The notes: generated from the sequence alone by a model not told the origin. DNA of 64,000 nucleotides from Methylobacterium sp. Leaf91 (GCF_001422815.1 NZ_LMMP01000012.1:256719-320718), one strand, 5' to 3'; counted from the first letter of the stretch, positions 27,372-37,988 are shown. Numbers and translations: made by a program.

Positions 27372-27422
27372 CTCTCATGTCTGGTCTCACGTCGCCGCCT
27401 TGGGTTCGGCGGGTATTGCCGT

Positions 27423-27731
27423 TTACGCGGCCGGCGGAGCGGTGGCCTCGACCGCCGTGAACTCTTCGAGGATCGTGTAGGTGTGCTCGGCCTCGGCCGG
27501 GACGAGCCAGGAATCGCCGGGCTCCAGGGTCACGGTCTCGCCGCCGACCGTGAGTTCGGCGCGGCCGGAAATGACGTATCCCACCGTCTCGTAGGGTCGG
27601 CTGGCGCTCGGCTTGTCGTCCGTCGGCGGCTCGTGGCGCCACATCCGCATGGCGACCCGCTCGCCCTTGGCGAGGCGGATTTCGCCATGCGCATCCGCGC
27701 GGGCATTCGTCGTGGAGATCTTCGTGGTCAT
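27423..27731 (-). CDS. cupin-domain protein
   Basis: 102 residues from ATG 27731. It has a single cupin barrel with a motif-1-like segment (RPYETVGYVISGRAELTVGG) and a motif-2 segment (PGDSWLVPAEAEHTYTI). Motif 1 lacks the usual His pair, so metal binding is doubtful. The function is unknown; such proteins are often sugar- or redox-related. It lies downstream of the GMC oxidoreductase on the same strand, about 70 bp away, so it may be the last gene of that operon. Confidence 0.8.
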   Translation of the reverse strand: MTTKISTTNARADAHGEIRLAKGERVAMRMWRHEPPTDDKPSASRPYETVGYVISGRAELTVGGETVTLEPGDSWLVPAEAEHTYTILEEFTAVEATAPPAA

Positions 27732-27800
27732 GGCGCTTGAAACCTCGTCGCGTTGCGGTGAATCCAACCGGGGAATGGCGGTGGCGTTCCTGATGAATCC

Positions 27801-29351
27801 TCAGGAGGGATGCCCGAGGAACGCCTCGGCCGAGCGGAGGGCCAGCGCCATGATGGTCAGGGCCGGATTGGCGGCCAGCGAACTCGGGAAGGTCGATCCG
27901 TCGCTGATCCAGAGGTTCGGAATCTCGAAGCTCCGGCCATGGGGATCGACCACGGCGCTGTCGCCATCCATGCCCATCCGGCAGGTGCCGATCGTGTGCG
28001 CGACGCGCTCCAGCACCCAGATGTCGGAGGCGCCGGCGGCTTCCCAGATCGCCTTCATGGTCCGCGTCGCATGGGCGTTCAGCCGATCCTCGTTGGAGGA
28101 ATAGCCGAAATCGATCTGCGCCTTGCGCATCCCGAACGCGTCCACCTCGTCGGCGAGGACCAGCACGTTGGCGTCGCAGGGCAGGGTCTCACCGTTGATC
28201 CCGATGCCCGCCATGTGGTTGTAACGATTGAGATGTTCGGTCAGCGCCCGCCCCCAAAGGCCGCGCCCCCGCGCCACCGAGTTGCCCCAGGTGACCGGCA
28301 GGACGCCGAGACTCTGCATCAGGTAGCCGCCCGCGAAATCCGCATCATCGGGCCGGACCATGTCCTCGCTGATGAGCGACGAGGGATAGCCGCGGTTCAT
28401 CCGCATCTCGGCTTCGAACGTCCCCCAGACTTGTGTCGCCACATGGCCCATATAGTTGCGGCCGACCTGACCGCTGCCGTTGGCGAGCCCGAGATGCAGG
28501 AGGAGCCGAGGCGTCTCCACGGCCCCGGCGCAGAGGTAGACTGCCGCGCAACGCTGCCGATGATCGATGCCGCCATGCCGGTAGATCACCGACGTGATCC
28601 GGCCCTCACGGTCGCGCTCGAGCCCGTGCACGCGACAATCGGGGCGGATTTCCGCGCCATTGGAGACCGCATGCGGCAGGTAGGTCACATCCATGCTGGT
28701 CTTGGCGCCGGTGCGACAGCCCTGGTGGCAGTAGCCGCAACTGATGCAGCCTCGTCGCAGGCCGCCGCCCTCCTGGGAGAAGTCGCGCGAGACGACGGCC
28801 GCAGGCGAGTCGGCGGTTCGAATGCCGAGCCGGTCGCAGGCTTGGCCCATCACCTGCGCCGGCGCATTGCGCGGGACCGGTGAGAGAGGATAGCGCCGGC
28901 CGGGATCCCAGGGGTACTGGGAGGAGCCGGACACGCCGATAAACGCCTCGACGCGCTCATAGAATGGTAGCAGGTCGTCGTAATCGAGCGGCCAATCCAC
29001 GCCCATCCCGGTCTCGGAGTGAAGACGCAGGTCGCGCTCGTCGGCGCGCGGCGTGAAAGCCCCCCAATGCAGGGTGGAGCCACCAACCCCGGTCCCGCTG
29101 TTGTTGGCGCCGAAGGCCTCCGGTGTCGAACCGCCGCTGAGGCGCTCCTCGGTCCAGTAGATCTCATCCGCGAGCGTTTCGTCGAACGCGAACTGCGTAG
29201 GATCGAAATTCGGCCCCGCCTCCAGGGCGACGACGGTGAGCCCTGCCGCTGCGAGACGGGCGAGCACGGGCGCACCGCCCGCCCCCGTGCCGATCACGAC
29301 CACATCGACGATGTCATCGGTTGCGTAGCGACGCATCGCATCGAGCTTCAC
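27801..29351 (-). CDS. GMC-family oxidoreductase (large subunit)
   Basis: 516 residues. The FAD-binding motif [21 protein letters not shown] is at the N-terminus. [10 protein letters not shown] is the GMC signature region, and the C-terminal [10 protein letters not shown] and [18 protein letters not shown] hold the catalytic His/Asn region. The Cys cluster [12 protein letters not shown] resembles that in gluconate/sorbose-type dehydrogenase large subunits. It probably oxidises a sugar, polyol or alcohol with electron transfer to the respiratory chain. Its start overlaps the stop of the upstream fusion gene by four bases, so the two proteins are made together. Confidence 0.9.
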   Translation of the reverse strand: MKLDAMRRYATDDIVDVVVIGTGAGGAPVLARLAAAGLTVVALEAGPNFDPTQFAFDETLADEIYWTEERLSGGSTPEAFGANNSGTGVGGSTLHWGAFTPRADERDLRLHSETGMGVDWPLDYDDLLPFYERVEAFIGVSGSSQYPWDPGRRYPLSPVPRNAPAQVMGQACDRLGIRTADSPAAVVSRDFSQEGGGLRRGCISCGYCHQGCRTGAKTSMDVTYLPHAVSNGAEIRPDCRVHGLERDREGRITSVIYRHGGIDHRQRCAAVYLCAGAVETPRLLLHLGLANGSGQVGRNYMGHVATQVWGTFEAEMRMNRGYPSSLISEDMVRPDDADFAGGYLMQSLGVLPVTWGNSVARGRGLWGRALTEHLNRYNHMAGIGINGETLPCDANVLVLADEVDAFGMRKAQIDFGYSSNEDRLNAHATRTMKAIWEAAGASDIWVLERVAHTIGTCRMGMDGDSAVVDPHGRSFEIPNLWISDGSTFPSSLAANPALTIMALALRSAEAFLGHPS

Positions 29352-30838
29352 AGACCGATCTCCCCGCCGGTCTTACCCAGGGCGGCAGATTCCCATGGTT
29401 CAGGGTCACCGATCCCCACCCGTACGAAGCCGGGCATACGATCGGTGTCGTCGCCACCCGCACCGATCCCGCCGAAGCCGATCCGCGCGAGGCTGGCGGG
29501 ATGGGCCAGATAGATCCGTACCGCGTCACTGCGCAGATCCTCGAACCACAGGCTCATTCTTTCGGCGTCGAACCCCTGCCTCGGTTCTTCGGGCGAGAGC
29601 CGCTCGCCGGCTGAGGCCGCGTGCAGGAGGGCGTCCTGATCGGCCCCGCCGAGGGACAGAAAACCCGTTTCATGGACGGATCTCGCGGCGGCATCGAGCA
29701 TGCTCAGCGCGATACGATAGGCCTCGCCGTCCTCCGGCAGCTTGGCGAAGCGCCAACCATCCCCGGTTCCAGCAGCGAGCCGGGCCTCGATCCGCGCAGC
29801 GATGTCGATCCGGCCGGCATCGCCCTGCGGGAGCACCCGGTCGAGGACGGCGCGAAGGAGGGCGAGTTCCATCGGATCGAACCATGTGGACCGGTACTCC
29901 GAAGCATCGGGCTCGGCGCGAGCGAGGAGCGCCGCCCTCAGACGGCTATTCACCCGCTCGGAATCGATCAGCGCGCGGTAGGGCTGCGGCACCTCCGGTG
30001 AGGTAGACCGTCGCGCCGCCCCCTCCGCAACGAGATCTGTAATCAGCTCGGCCACCGCCTCCGGTCGCTCCAGGGGCAGGAGATGTCCTGCACCGTCGAG
30101 GGCAACGAGCCGGCCGGATGCCAGGTGAGGAAGCGTCAGTGCCTCCTGCGCTGTAGCGCCGAGATCGGCATCCTCGGTTCCGCCCACGACCACGGCCGGT
30201 ATGCGCAGGATGCCGATCCGGCGGCTCCAATCCTCTCGGGAGCCGTCGCGAAGCCATGCCGTCCAGGCGGCGGGAGCAGCACGCAGCACATCCTCGATCG
30301 CCCGGGTTCGACGCGGTTCGTCGAGGCGCGCACCGGTATTCTGGTCGATGAACTCTCCTGCCTTGCGACGGCGGGTCTCCGCATCCGCGGAAATCCAGTC
30401 CAACATCTCCTGCCGCTTGTCGTCGGACATCGGCTCGGGACTCGGTGGCGAACCGCCGAGAAGAACCAGCCCGGCGAGCCCCGCCAGATCCGGCGCCCCG
30501 TCCTCGGCGCGCCGGGCGAGGGCCAGGGCCACCTTGGCGCCCATGCTATGTCCGGCGAGATACCATCGTTCTCCGGGATCGGCGGCCGTAATGCGGGCGG
30601 CCACATAATCCGCCATCGCATCCACCGTGTAGCCCGGGACGTCAGCCGCATCTCCGAACCCCGGTAGGTCGAGCGCGACCAGACGAACGACGCCATCGAG
30701 ACAGGCTGCGACCGGCCCCCATTCCCGCGCGCTTCCGCCGAGGAAATGCAGGCAGACCAAAGTGGATGGGCCGCCAGTACCCAGGCCCGGGATGACCGGG
30801 GCAGCGGCGGTGGTATTGGAAGCGGGACGATTTGGCAT
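29348..30838 (-). CDS. alpha/beta hydrolase fused to gluconate 2-dehydrogenase subunit-3 domain
   Basis: 496 residues in two parts. Residues about 1-270 are an alpha/beta hydrolase: oxyanion region [11 protein letters not shown], nucleophile elbow [12 protein letters not shown], and a C-terminal His in [13 protein letters not shown]. Residues about 300-490 look like the small subunit of GMC dehydrogenases (gluconate 2-dehydrogenase subunit 3): [20 protein letters not shown] and [14 protein letters not shown]. There is no Tat signal, which is usual on stand-alone subunit 3. It is coupled to the GMC large subunit by an ATGA overlap. The hydrolase may cleave a lactone made by the dehydrogenase; that is inference. 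Confidence 0.8.
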   Translation of the reverse strand: MPNRPASNTTAAAPVIPGLGTGGPSTLVCLHFLGGSAREWGPVAACLDGVVRLVALDLPGFGDAADVPGYTVDAMADYVAARITAADPGERWYLAGHSMGAKVALALARRAEDGAPDLAGLAGLVLLGGSPPSPEPMSDDKRQEMLDWISADAETRRRKAGEFIDQNTGARLDEPRRTRAIEDVLRAAPAAWTAWLRDGSREDWSRRIGILRIPAVVVGGTEDADLGATAQEALTLPHLASGRLVALDGAGHLLPLERPEAVAELITDLVAEGAARRSTSPEVPQPYRALIDSERVNSRLRAALLARAEPDASEYRSTWFDPMELALLRAVLDRVLPQGDAGRIDIAARIEARLAAGTGDGWRFAKLPEDGEAYRIALSMLDAAARSVHETGFLSLGGADQDALLHAASAGERLSPEEPRQGFDAERMSLWFEDLRSDAVRIYLAHPASLARIGFGGIGAGGDDTDRMPGFVRVGIGDPEPWESAALGKTGGEIGL

Positions 30839-31007
30839 CAGCCCGAACTCGGGCGCGTGCCCTCCCGATCAAGGGCTTAATCCCCCACCGGGCTTGCGGC
30901 ATGGCGTCCGTCCACTCCGATCCGCATCGTGAGCGTCAGGGGGCCGACCCCTCTCTCAATCCCGATCTCAGTTCGAGGAAAGGGGCCTCCGAGATGGAAT
31001 CGTAGCC

Positions 31008-31736
31008 CTAATACGGCCAGTCGATGGCGACGATCATCGTCATGGCCAGAGCGATGGAGAAGGACAGGAGGCAGCTCATCAAGAGATGAGCCGTGAAATT
31101 TTCGACGCCGAACAGGACGGCGAAAGCGATCATCGAGATCGAGCCGAGAAGCACGACGGCCCAGACGATCCGGTCGACGCCATTGATGGCCAGATCGCTT
31201 CGTCCGCGATGGAGATCGTAGAGATCGTCGATGTGCTTGCGAAAGTCCTTCACCGTGAGAACGTCCGCCAGATCCTTCAGCGGCAGCGCTGCAGCATCGA
31301 GCCATAGGCAGTGGAGCACCCGAGTTGCTGCGACGGGCCGGGCCTCCCGTCTCATCTGGGGCCACTCCTCCTCGATCACCACCTGAACGTCAGTCGCCAG
31401 ATGAGCACGGATGGCAGCACGGTTCGGTTCGGGAAGGGTCGTCACCTCCCGCGCCAGTCTCGCGACTTTATCCGCCTCCTCGAAAACGAGGGTTTCGGCA
31501 CGGTCCTTCCGCGTCATGACGGTGATCGCCAGGGAAGAGATCAAGATCGCGTAGATGACACCGACGACGGCGATGAAGAAGCCGGCGATATCGTTGTGGG
31601 ACCGCCGACGATCCTTCTTCCAAACCCTGTCGACCATCAGGAGGGCCGACACCGTGCCACCCACGGAGATGGAACTGATGATGCAGGCCATCTGCCAGAT
31701 CGGCGCGCCATAGAGGAAATTGACGAGATCCATCAT
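31008..31736 (-). CDS. DUF4239-like membrane protein
   Basis: 242 residues from ATG 31736 (31733 possible). Two N-terminal helices (IWQMACIISSISVGGTVSAL, IAGFFIAVVGVIYAILISSL), a cytoplasmic or periplasmic middle of about 100 residues, and two C-terminal helices (VVLLGSISMIAFAVLFGV, LLSFSIALAMTMIVAI). This layout and the GFFIAVVGVIYAI motif fit DUF4239 (bestrophin-like) membrane proteins of unknown function. It is divergent from the HWE kinase gene. Confidence 0.75.
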   Translation of the reverse strand: MMDLVNFLYGAPIWQMACIISSISVGGTVSALLMVDRVWKKDRRRSHNDIAGFFIAVVGVIYAILISSLAITVMTRKDRAETLVFEEADKVARLAREVTTLPEPNRAAIRAHLATDVQVVIEEEWPQMRREARPVAATRVLHCLWLDAAALPLKDLADVLTVKDFRKHIDDLYDLHRGRSDLAINGVDRIVWAVVLLGSISMIAFAVLFGVENFTAHLLMSCLLSFSIALAMTMIVAIDWPY

Positions 31737-31923
31737 GTTCCGAGCCAGCGGTCTCGCATCGGCACGACGTCGCCCTGGCAAAGTGACATTCCGGCAAGTT
31801 CCGGATTCGGCAGTGGCTCAAACGGGGGCTCACCTGCCCATGCGCACATCGACTGTGCAACCGAATGCGGTTGGGCGGAACAAACCCGCGCTCCTCGCAC
31901 TTTCGCCTGTCGTCCCTTGAGGT

Positions 31924-31950
31924 TTTCAAGGATTTCAAGGATTTCGAGGA
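31924..31950. repeat. 9-bp tandem repeat, three copies
   Basis: TTTCAAGGA at 31924-31932 and 31933-31941, then TTTCGAGGA at 31942-31950. It lies in the divergent gap between the DUF4239 gene and the HWE kinase gene, about 90 bp before the kinase start. Confidence 0.8.
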
Positions 31951-32042
31951 TAGCCGGATACCCCTCGCCGGACCATGGCGAACCCGTTAAGATCTTGCGG
32001 CGCACCATCGGGTGTTGCCCATCTTCGCAGAGAGCCCGCTCC

Positions 32043-33152
32043 GTGCCGACCCGGCCGCCCTTCCTGTCCTCCGCCGAAGCATCGACATCCCTGCCGACGT
32101 TGCGCCGCGGCTCGCAGCTGCACGAGACCGAGCGCCGTCTGAACGCTGTGCTGAACAATGCGTCGGTGGCCATCTTCCTGATGGATGACAGGCAGCACTG
32201 CGTCTACATGAACCGCGCCGCCGAACTGCTCACCGGCTTCACCGTCGGGGAAGTGCTCGCGCGCGATTGCCCGCTTCACGACATCGTCCACCACACCTAT
32301 CCCGACGGCCGCCCGTTCCCGCTGGAGGAATGCGCCATCGACCGTGCCTTCCCGGAGAACAACCAGGAGCGCGGCGAAGAGGTGTTCGTCCACAAGGACG
32401 GGCATTTCTACCCTGTCGGGTTCACCGCGAGCCCGATCCGTGACGACGCCGCCAAAATTATCGGCACGATCATCGAGGTCCGCGACATCACCGAGGAGAA
32501 GGCGGCAGCCGAGCGGCAGCGGCTGCTGACCAACGAACTGAACCACCGGGTGAAGAACACGCTGGCCACCGTCCAGTCCATCGCGGCGCAGACCTTCCGC
32601 GCCATTTCCGACCAGCCGGCCCGCGCCGTATTCGACGCTCGTGTCACGGCCTTGTCGAACGCTCACAACGTCCTGACCGAATCCAACTGGGAGAGCGCCA
32701 GCCTCATCGGCGTCGTCGAGCGGGCGATCGCGCCCCACGCGGTGGCGGAGGCCGACGCGAACCGGTTCCAGATCACCGGCCCGGATACCCGTCTTCATCC
32801 CAAGGTAGCCGTGACGCTGGCCATGGCGTTGCACGAGCTGATGACGAACGCCGCCAAGTTCGGTGCTCTTTCCGTGCCCGAGGGCAGGGTCACCGTCGTT
32901 TGGACGCTGAAACCCGATGGGGCGCGCGAGCGCCTTTCCCTCACCTGGACGGAGACGGGTGGCCCGGAAGTGGCTCCCCCGACGCGCAGGGGTTTCGGTT
33001 CCCGTCTTGTCGAGCGACAATTGCCCTTGGAGTTCGACGGCAACGCCGCGATCGATTTCGCACCAACCGGAGTTGTCTGTCGCCTCGATATCCCGCTGAC
33101 GCCCTTGGGCTGGCATGGGCAGGAGATCGTGACGGGGCGACCCGGCTCATGA
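32043..33152 (+). CDS. PAS-HWE sensor histidine kinase
   Basis: 369 residues from GTG 32043, the only suitable start after the divergent gap. One PAS domain is at about 30-155 (LNAVLNNASVAIFLMDD and IIGTIIEVRDITEEK). The HWE/HisKA_2 phosphoacceptor His168 lies in ELNHRVKNTLATVQSIAAQ. The ATPase domain has HELMTNAAKFGAL and GFGSRLVERQL. There is no transmembrane segment, so it senses an internal signal, perhaps light or redox as in related PAS-HWE kinases; the ligand is unknown. Its stop overlaps the start of the receiver protein (ATGA), which is its probable partner. Confidence 0.88.
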   Translation: MPTRPPFLSSAEASTSLPTLRRGSQLHETERRLNAVLNNASVAIFLMDDRQHCVYMNRAAELLTGFTVGEVLARDCPLHDIVHHTYPDGRPFPLEECAIDRAFPENNQERGEEVFVHKDGHFYPVGFTASPIRDDAAKIIGTIIEVRDITEEKAAAERQRLLTNELNHRVKNTLATVQSIAAQTFRAISDQPARAVFDARVTALSNAHNVLTESNWESASLIGVVERAIAPHAVAEADANRFQITGPDTRLHPKVAVTLAMALHELMTNAAKFGALSVPEGRVTVVWTLKPDGARERLSLTWTETGGPEVAPPTRRGFGSRLVERQLPLEFDGNAAIDFAPTGVVCRLDIPLTPLGWHGQEIVTGRPGS

Positions 33153-33601
33153 GCATGCTCGAGGGGCGCCGCGTCCTGCTGGTGGAAGACGAAAGCCTGG
33201 TGGCGATGCTCGCCGAGGACATGCTGCTCGATCTCGGCTGCGAGGTCGTGATCGCCATGCGCCTCGAACAGGCGTTGAGGAACCTGCAAGCGGAGACATT
33301 CGATCTCGCTGTCCTGGACGTGAATCTCGGCGACGCGCGCAGTTATCCCGTAGCCGACAAGCTGTTCGAGCGCTGCATCCCGTTCCTCTTCGCCACAGGC
33401 TACGGGGCGGCCGGAGTCGAGCCCGCCTATCGCACCGTCCCGGTGATGCAGAAGCCCTACCAGAAGGACGACCTGGAGACGCTGTTGCAGCATCTTCTGA
33501 CCTGCGAGACGTCGCAGCGGAAGACCGAAGCCGGATCGTTCGGTTGCAGTTGCACGCCCCACTTCAATGGGTCTGGCCGGAATCAGATCCGGGCAGACTG
33601 A
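33149..33601 (+). CDS. single-domain response regulator
   Basis: 150 residues. A receiver domain with VLLVEDESLV, phosphoacceptor Asp57 (AVLDVNLGD) and switch Lys in VMQKPYQKDDL, then about 30 residues of unrelated tail. No output domain is present. It is translationally coupled to the HWE kinase at 32043 and is likely its phosphorylation target or sink, as often seen with HWE kinases in Rhizobiales. Confidence 0.88.
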   Translation: MSMLEGRRVLLVEDESLVAMLAEDMLLDLGCEVVIAMRLEQALRNLQAETFDLAVLDVNLGDARSYPVADKLFERCIPFLFATGYGAAGVEPAYRTVPVMQKPYQKDDLETLLQHLLTCETSQRKTEAGSFGCSCTPHFNGSGRNQIRAD

Positions 33602-33649
33602 CCCCCGGTTCCAACCTCCTAGCGCGCGTCGGTGCGCGATGCCGGCCGC

Positions 33650-36403
33650 CTAGTGGAAATCGGGCGGGGTATCGACGGCTTGCAAACCCTTCAATGAAGC
33701 TTCGAGCGTGCAGACCACGCCGGACATGCGGTAATCGAGGGAAACCTCACCGCCGAAATTGCCGGCCAAGCCGCGCGATATCAGCCGCGTGCCGAACCCC
33801 GTCCGCGTCGGCGGCTGCACTGGAGGCCCGCCGGCTTCGACCCAGCGCAGCAGCACCCGGTCGCTGCCGTCGCTCTCATGCGGGCGGATCTCCCAGACGA
33901 TGGTGATGCTGCCCTTCTCGGCGGAGAGCGCGCCGTATTTGGCTGCGTTCGTCGCGAGTTCGTGGAGGATGAGAGCGAGCGACATCGCGGCCTTGGCGCC
34001 GACATTCAGCGCGGGTCCACGAACGGCGAACCGGTCCGGCTTGTCCTTGTGAGGCTCCAGCGTGCTCTCGATCAGCGTCTTGAGGGGCGTATCGCCGAGC
34101 GAGCCGCCGAGGAGCAGGTCGTGGGATTTGCCGAGAGCGATCAGACGACCCGCCAGCACGTCCTTCGCGGTGGCGATGTCGGTGGCGTTGCGCATGGTCT
34201 GCGTGGCGATGGATTGCACCATCGCCAGCATGTTCTTCATGCGATGGCTGAGTTCGAGGTTGAGCACGCGCTGCTGCGCTTCCGCCTCGATCCGCGCGAT
34301 CGCAGCGCGGGTCCGGTCGGCGACGTTGCGGACGAAACCGATTTCCTCGGTCGTCCAGGAATGGGGCACGTCCTTGGCCGCGTACAGCAAGGCCATGAAA
34401 CGTCCGTGCTCCATGACGGGCAAGTTCAAGAGCGATCGGATGCTAATGGGGATGAGCGAGGCTGCATCCGCCACCGTTCGCGGATCTGAGGTGACATCCT
34501 CAATCAGGACTGTCCCGCCGGTCTTCAGCTCATCGATGTACGAGCCGTATTCCCGGAAGTGATGAAGTCCGTCGATACGGGGAATATTCTGGGCGGACCA
34601 GCCCCGGCCGATGAGGATGGTCTCGCGATCCTGGTCCACCGCGCCGTAGCCGGCATGGGACAGTCCGAGGGTACGGCCAACGATCTCGGCCGCGGTGAAG
34701 GAGATCGTGACAGGATCGCTCAAATGGCGAAGGCGGTCACCGAGTTCCGCGATGGCGAGGCGGCGGGTCTCGTTCTGTGCGCGTTCGGTGACATCGAGAA
34801 AGAGACAACTGAAGCGCTGGTCGCTCTCATGGCCAGCTCGAACCTCGAAGCTGCGGTCGAGAGCGGCGACCGTGATCTCGAACAGGGTTGGCTCGCCCGT
34901 ATCGACGACGGTCGCATAGCGGTCGATCACCCATTGCTCGATATCGGGCACGAGTTCGCGGATGGTCCGGCCGACACTGTCATCGGGAAGGCCCGATTGC
35001 CGAGCAAAAGCCTGGTTGATCTCCAGGAATCGGTAATCCAGCGGCCGTCCCGCCGCGTCGCGGATAAGCTCGGCAAGAAAGAAGCCTTCCTGCATGCTGG
35101 TAAACAGGCCGCGCCAGCGTGCCTCGCTGGCGCTGATCAGCTGCTCGGCATTCTTTTGGACGGTGATGTCGCGCGAGACCGACAGCAAACGCTCCGGCTG
35201 CCCTTCGGCGTCGAGGATCGGCGTAACCTGCACATCCCACCACCGGAGATTTCCCGCCATGGTGTTGGCGAGGCCCTGGAAATGGCCCGTGCGCCCGGCC
35301 TTGGCGGCAGCGACAGCCTCCCGAGCCTGGATGTGACCTTGATCTTGCCAGAAATCGGGCCAGGGACAGTTCTTGATCGCGTTGAAGTCGCTGACTTCCA
35401 TCACGCGCATCCCGCCTTCGCTCATGAAGGTGAGCCTCGTGTCGAGGTCCAGGACCTTGATGCAATCGGCCGAGGAGGCCAGGACGCTGCGCATGAACTC
35501 GGCGTCGTTGTGCTGCTTCTGGCTCGCGAGACGCTGTTCCGTGCGATCCCGCAGGATCTTGATGAAGCCCTCGGGATTCCCGTCTTCGTTCCTCAGCGGC
35601 ATCATCTCGCCGAGCCCCCAGAACAGGGACCCATCCTTCCGCTTGTGCCAGCGCTCGTCGCTGGCCCGGCCATGCATCAGCGCCGCTCCCATCTCCTGCT
35701 CGGGCAAGCCGTTCTCGACGTCCTCCACTGTGAAGAAGACATGGGCGTACTCGCCGCACATCTCCGCCTCGGTCCAGCCGAGGACGCGCTCCGCCCCGGT
35801 GTTCCAGCTCGTGACCTGGCCGGACAGGTCCATCGAGATGATGCCGTAATCGACAGCGCTCTCCAGGATCGCCTTGTTGAGCCGGTCGCTCTCGCGCCGG
35901 TCCTGTAGGGCCCGCCGTAGATCGAGGAGGGCCATCACCTGCTTGGCCAGCGTGCGCAGGATGAGCATCTGCGCTGGGGTGAGGCTGTTCGGCTTGGTGT
36001 CGAGGACGCACAGCGTTCCGAGGGTCACGCCGTCCGCCGTCTGCAGCGGTACGCCAGCATAGAAGCGAACGTGCGAATCGCCGGTAACAAGCGGGTTCGT
36101 GGCGGTCCGCTCGTCGCGGGTCGTGTCGGAAATCTCGAACACCGCGTCCTGTTCACGGACGGCATAGCGGCAGATCGAGGAAGAGATCGGAGTCTCCCTC
36201 TGGCCGAAACCGGTCTCGGCCTTGAACCATTGCCGTTCGCCATCGAGCAGGGAAATCAACGAGATCGGCACATTGCAGGCCGCCGACGCCGCTTTCACGA
36301 TATCGTCGAAATCAGCCTCGGCCTCGGTATCGAGGATGCCATAGCGTGCGAGGGCCGCACGACGGTGGGCCTCGATGCCCGCACTGTTGTCGTCGTGGTC
36401 CAC
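33650..36403 (-). CDS. multi-sensor HWE histidine kinase (GAF-PAS-PAS-PAS-GAF-HWE)
   Basis: 917 residues, no transmembrane segment. Order: GAF about 20-165 (VPISLISLLDGERQWFKA), PAS (ILESAVDYGIISMDLSGQ), PAS (LASSADCIKVLDLDTRL), PAS (GLFTSMQEGFFLAELI), a second GAF (SFTAAEIVGRTLGLSHAGYG), and the HWE kinase core with LELSHRMKNMLAMVQSIATQ, HELATNAAKYGAL and GFGTRLISRGL. Such large soluble kinases integrate several cytoplasmic signals. It is convergent with the kinase/receiver pair at 32043-33601 and could share that receiver. It has no receiver of its own. Confidence 0.9.
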   Translation of the reverse strand: MDHDDNSAGIEAHRRAALARYGILDTEAEADFDDIVKAASAACNVPISLISLLDGERQWFKAETGFGQRETPISSSICRYAVREQDAVFEISDTTRDERTATNPLVTGDSHVRFYAGVPLQTADGVTLGTLCVLDTKPNSLTPAQMLILRTLAKQVMALLDLRRALQDRRESDRLNKAILESAVDYGIISMDLSGQVTSWNTGAERVLGWTEAEMCGEYAHVFFTVEDVENGLPEQEMGAALMHGRASDERWHKRKDGSLFWGLGEMMPLRNEDGNPEGFIKILRDRTEQRLASQKQHNDAEFMRSVLASSADCIKVLDLDTRLTFMSEGGMRVMEVSDFNAIKNCPWPDFWQDQGHIQAREAVAAAKAGRTGHFQGLANTMAGNLRWWDVQVTPILDAEGQPERLLSVSRDITVQKNAEQLISASEARWRGLFTSMQEGFFLAELIRDAAGRPLDYRFLEINQAFARQSGLPDDSVGRTIRELVPDIEQWVIDRYATVVDTGEPTLFEITVAALDRSFEVRAGHESDQRFSCLFLDVTERAQNETRRLAIAELGDRLRHLSDPVTISFTAAEIVGRTLGLSHAGYGAVDQDRETILIGRGWSAQNIPRIDGLHHFREYGSYIDELKTGGTVLIEDVTSDPRTVADAASLIPISIRSLLNLPVMEHGRFMALLYAAKDVPHSWTTEEIGFVRNVADRTRAAIARIEAEAQQRVLNLELSHRMKNMLAMVQSIATQTMRNATDIATAKDVLAGRLIALGKSHDLLLGGSLGDTPLKTLIESTLEPHKDKPDRFAVRGPALNVGAKAAMSLALILHELATNAAKYGALSAEKGSITIVWEIRPHESDGSDRVLLRWVEAGGPPVQPPTRTGFGTRLISRGLAGNFGGEVSLDYRMSGVVCTLEASLKGLQAVDTPPDFH

Positions 36404-36639
36404 AGAGCTTTCCTGCCCGCATTCGTCTTATTCGGACCGAAAAGCCGAGATCCGCCGGTTCATGCGCCGAAATTCCAAGACGGGCAACCGGCTGCGATAT
36501 GTCCCTCACCATGCTTATCATCAAGAGCGATCCAGGTCGAAAGCGGCGCAGGACGGCCGCTCTCGGACGACGGTTGGGTCGAGGAGCGAAACGACACCTC
36601 GCACTCATGGGCTCCCGGAAACCGGCCGGGAGCCTTCCG

Positions 36640-37938
36640 TCAGCAGTCGAGCGTGGTGTCGCGCTCCCACTGCGTCAGATGGCGCGAATAGGCGTTCCAT
36701 TCCTCGGTCTTGAGCTTGAGGTAGCTGGGCACGAAGCTGCCGAGGGATTGAGCGAGGACGTCCGACTGTTCGAGCGCCCGCATGGCGTCGAGCATGTTGA
36801 GCGGCAGGCGCTTGACGCCCTCGACCATGTGACCGTCCGTGTACATGTTGATGTCGAGCCGCTTGCCCGGATCGCGCCGGTTGCGCAGGCCATCGAGGCC
36901 GGCAGCGAGGAGACCTGCCTGGAGCAGGTAAGGGTTCGCGGCGCCGTCGGCGAGACGGAACTCGAAGCGCCCGCCATCGGGGATGCGGATCATGTGGGTG
37001 CGGTTGTTACCCGTATAGGTCACCGTATTGGGGGCCCAGGTCGCGCCGGATGTGGTGCGCGGGGCGTTGATGCGCTTGTAGGAATTGACGCAAGGGTTGG
37101 TGATGGCAGCGAGCGCATCGGCCGAGTGAATCAGGCCGCCGATGAAGTGGTAGCCCTCCCGCGACATCCCGATCTCGTCCGACGGATCGGAGAAGACGTT
37201 GCGCTCCCCGTTCCACAGTGAGACGTGGGCGTGGCAGCCGGAGCCGGTCAGGTCCATGAAGGGCTTGGGCATGAAGGTCGCCCGAAGTCCGTGCTTCTCG
37301 GCGATCGAGCGGGTCATGTACTTGAAGAAAGCGTGCCGGTCGGCCGTGACGAGGGCGTCGTCGTAGTCCCAATTCATCTCGAACTGGCCGTTCGCGTCCT
37401 CATGGTCGTTCTGGTACGGCTTCCACCCGAGGGTCAGCATCGCATCGCAGATCTCGGTGATCACGTCGTAGCGGCGCATGAGGGCCGACTGGTCGTAACA
37501 GGGCTTCATCTGCCGGTCGGCCATATCGGCGGGTTCGGAACCGTCGGGCGTGATCAGGAAGAACTCGCACTCGACGCCGGTCTTCATCTGAAGGCCGTCC
37601 CGCGCCGCGTCCTTGATGAGACGCTTGAGGATGTTGCGCGGCCCCTGCTCCACGGGCTTGCCGCCCATGACGAGATCGGCGGGCAACCAGCCGACCTCAG
37701 GCTTCCAGGGTAACTGGATCAGGCCCGCCGCATCGGGGACGGCCAGGAGGTCGGCATCGGCCGGGCTCATGTCGAGCCATGTGGCGAAGCCTGCGAACCC
37801 CGCGCCGTTCCGACAGGTGCTGGCGATGGCGGCGGCCGGGACGAGCTTGGCGCGCTGGGTTCCGAACAGGTCCGTGTAGGATACGAGGAAATACTTGATG
37901 CCACGCTCTTTTGCGACGGCTTCGAGATCCGGGGTCAT
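36640..37938 (-). CDS. gmaS: gamma-glutamylmethylamide synthetase
   Basis: 432 residues of the glutamine-synthetase-like class used for methylamine. Conserved GS pieces: ECEFFLITPDG (metal Glu), EDANGQFEMNWDY, GSGCHAHVSLWNG and NRTHMIRIPDGGRFEFRLADG. It joins glutamate, ATP and methylamine to gamma-glutamylmethylamide, the first step of the NMG pathway. A true housekeeping GlnA is larger (about 470) and this gene sits directly after mgsABC, which makes GmaS the best call; type III GlnT is the alternative. It is separated from mgsC by a hairpin at 37989-38015. Confidence 0.88.
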   Translation of the reverse strand: MTPDLEAVAKERGIKYFLVSYTDLFGTQRAKLVPAAAIASTCRNGAGFAGFATWLDMSPADADLLAVPDAAGLIQLPWKPEVGWLPADLVMGGKPVEQGPRNILKRLIKDAARDGLQMKTGVECEFFLITPDGSEPADMADRQMKPCYDQSALMRRYDVITEICDAMLTLGWKPYQNDHEDANGQFEMNWDYDDALVTADRHAFFKYMTRSIAEKHGLRATFMPKPFMDLTGSGCHAHVSLWNGERNVFSDPSDEIGMSREGYHFIGGLIHSADALAAITNPCVNSYKRINAPRTTSGATWAPNTVTYTGNNRTHMIRIPDGGRFEFRLADGAANPYLLQAGLLAAGLDGLRNRRDPGKRLDINMYTDGHMVEGVKRLPLNMLDAMRALEQSDVLAQSLGSFVPSYLKLKTEEWNAYSRHLTQWERDTTLDC

Positions 37939-37988
37939 GGCGTCACCCTGCGTTGCGTCGTGCGGCCGATCGCGGCCATGCGGTGGAG

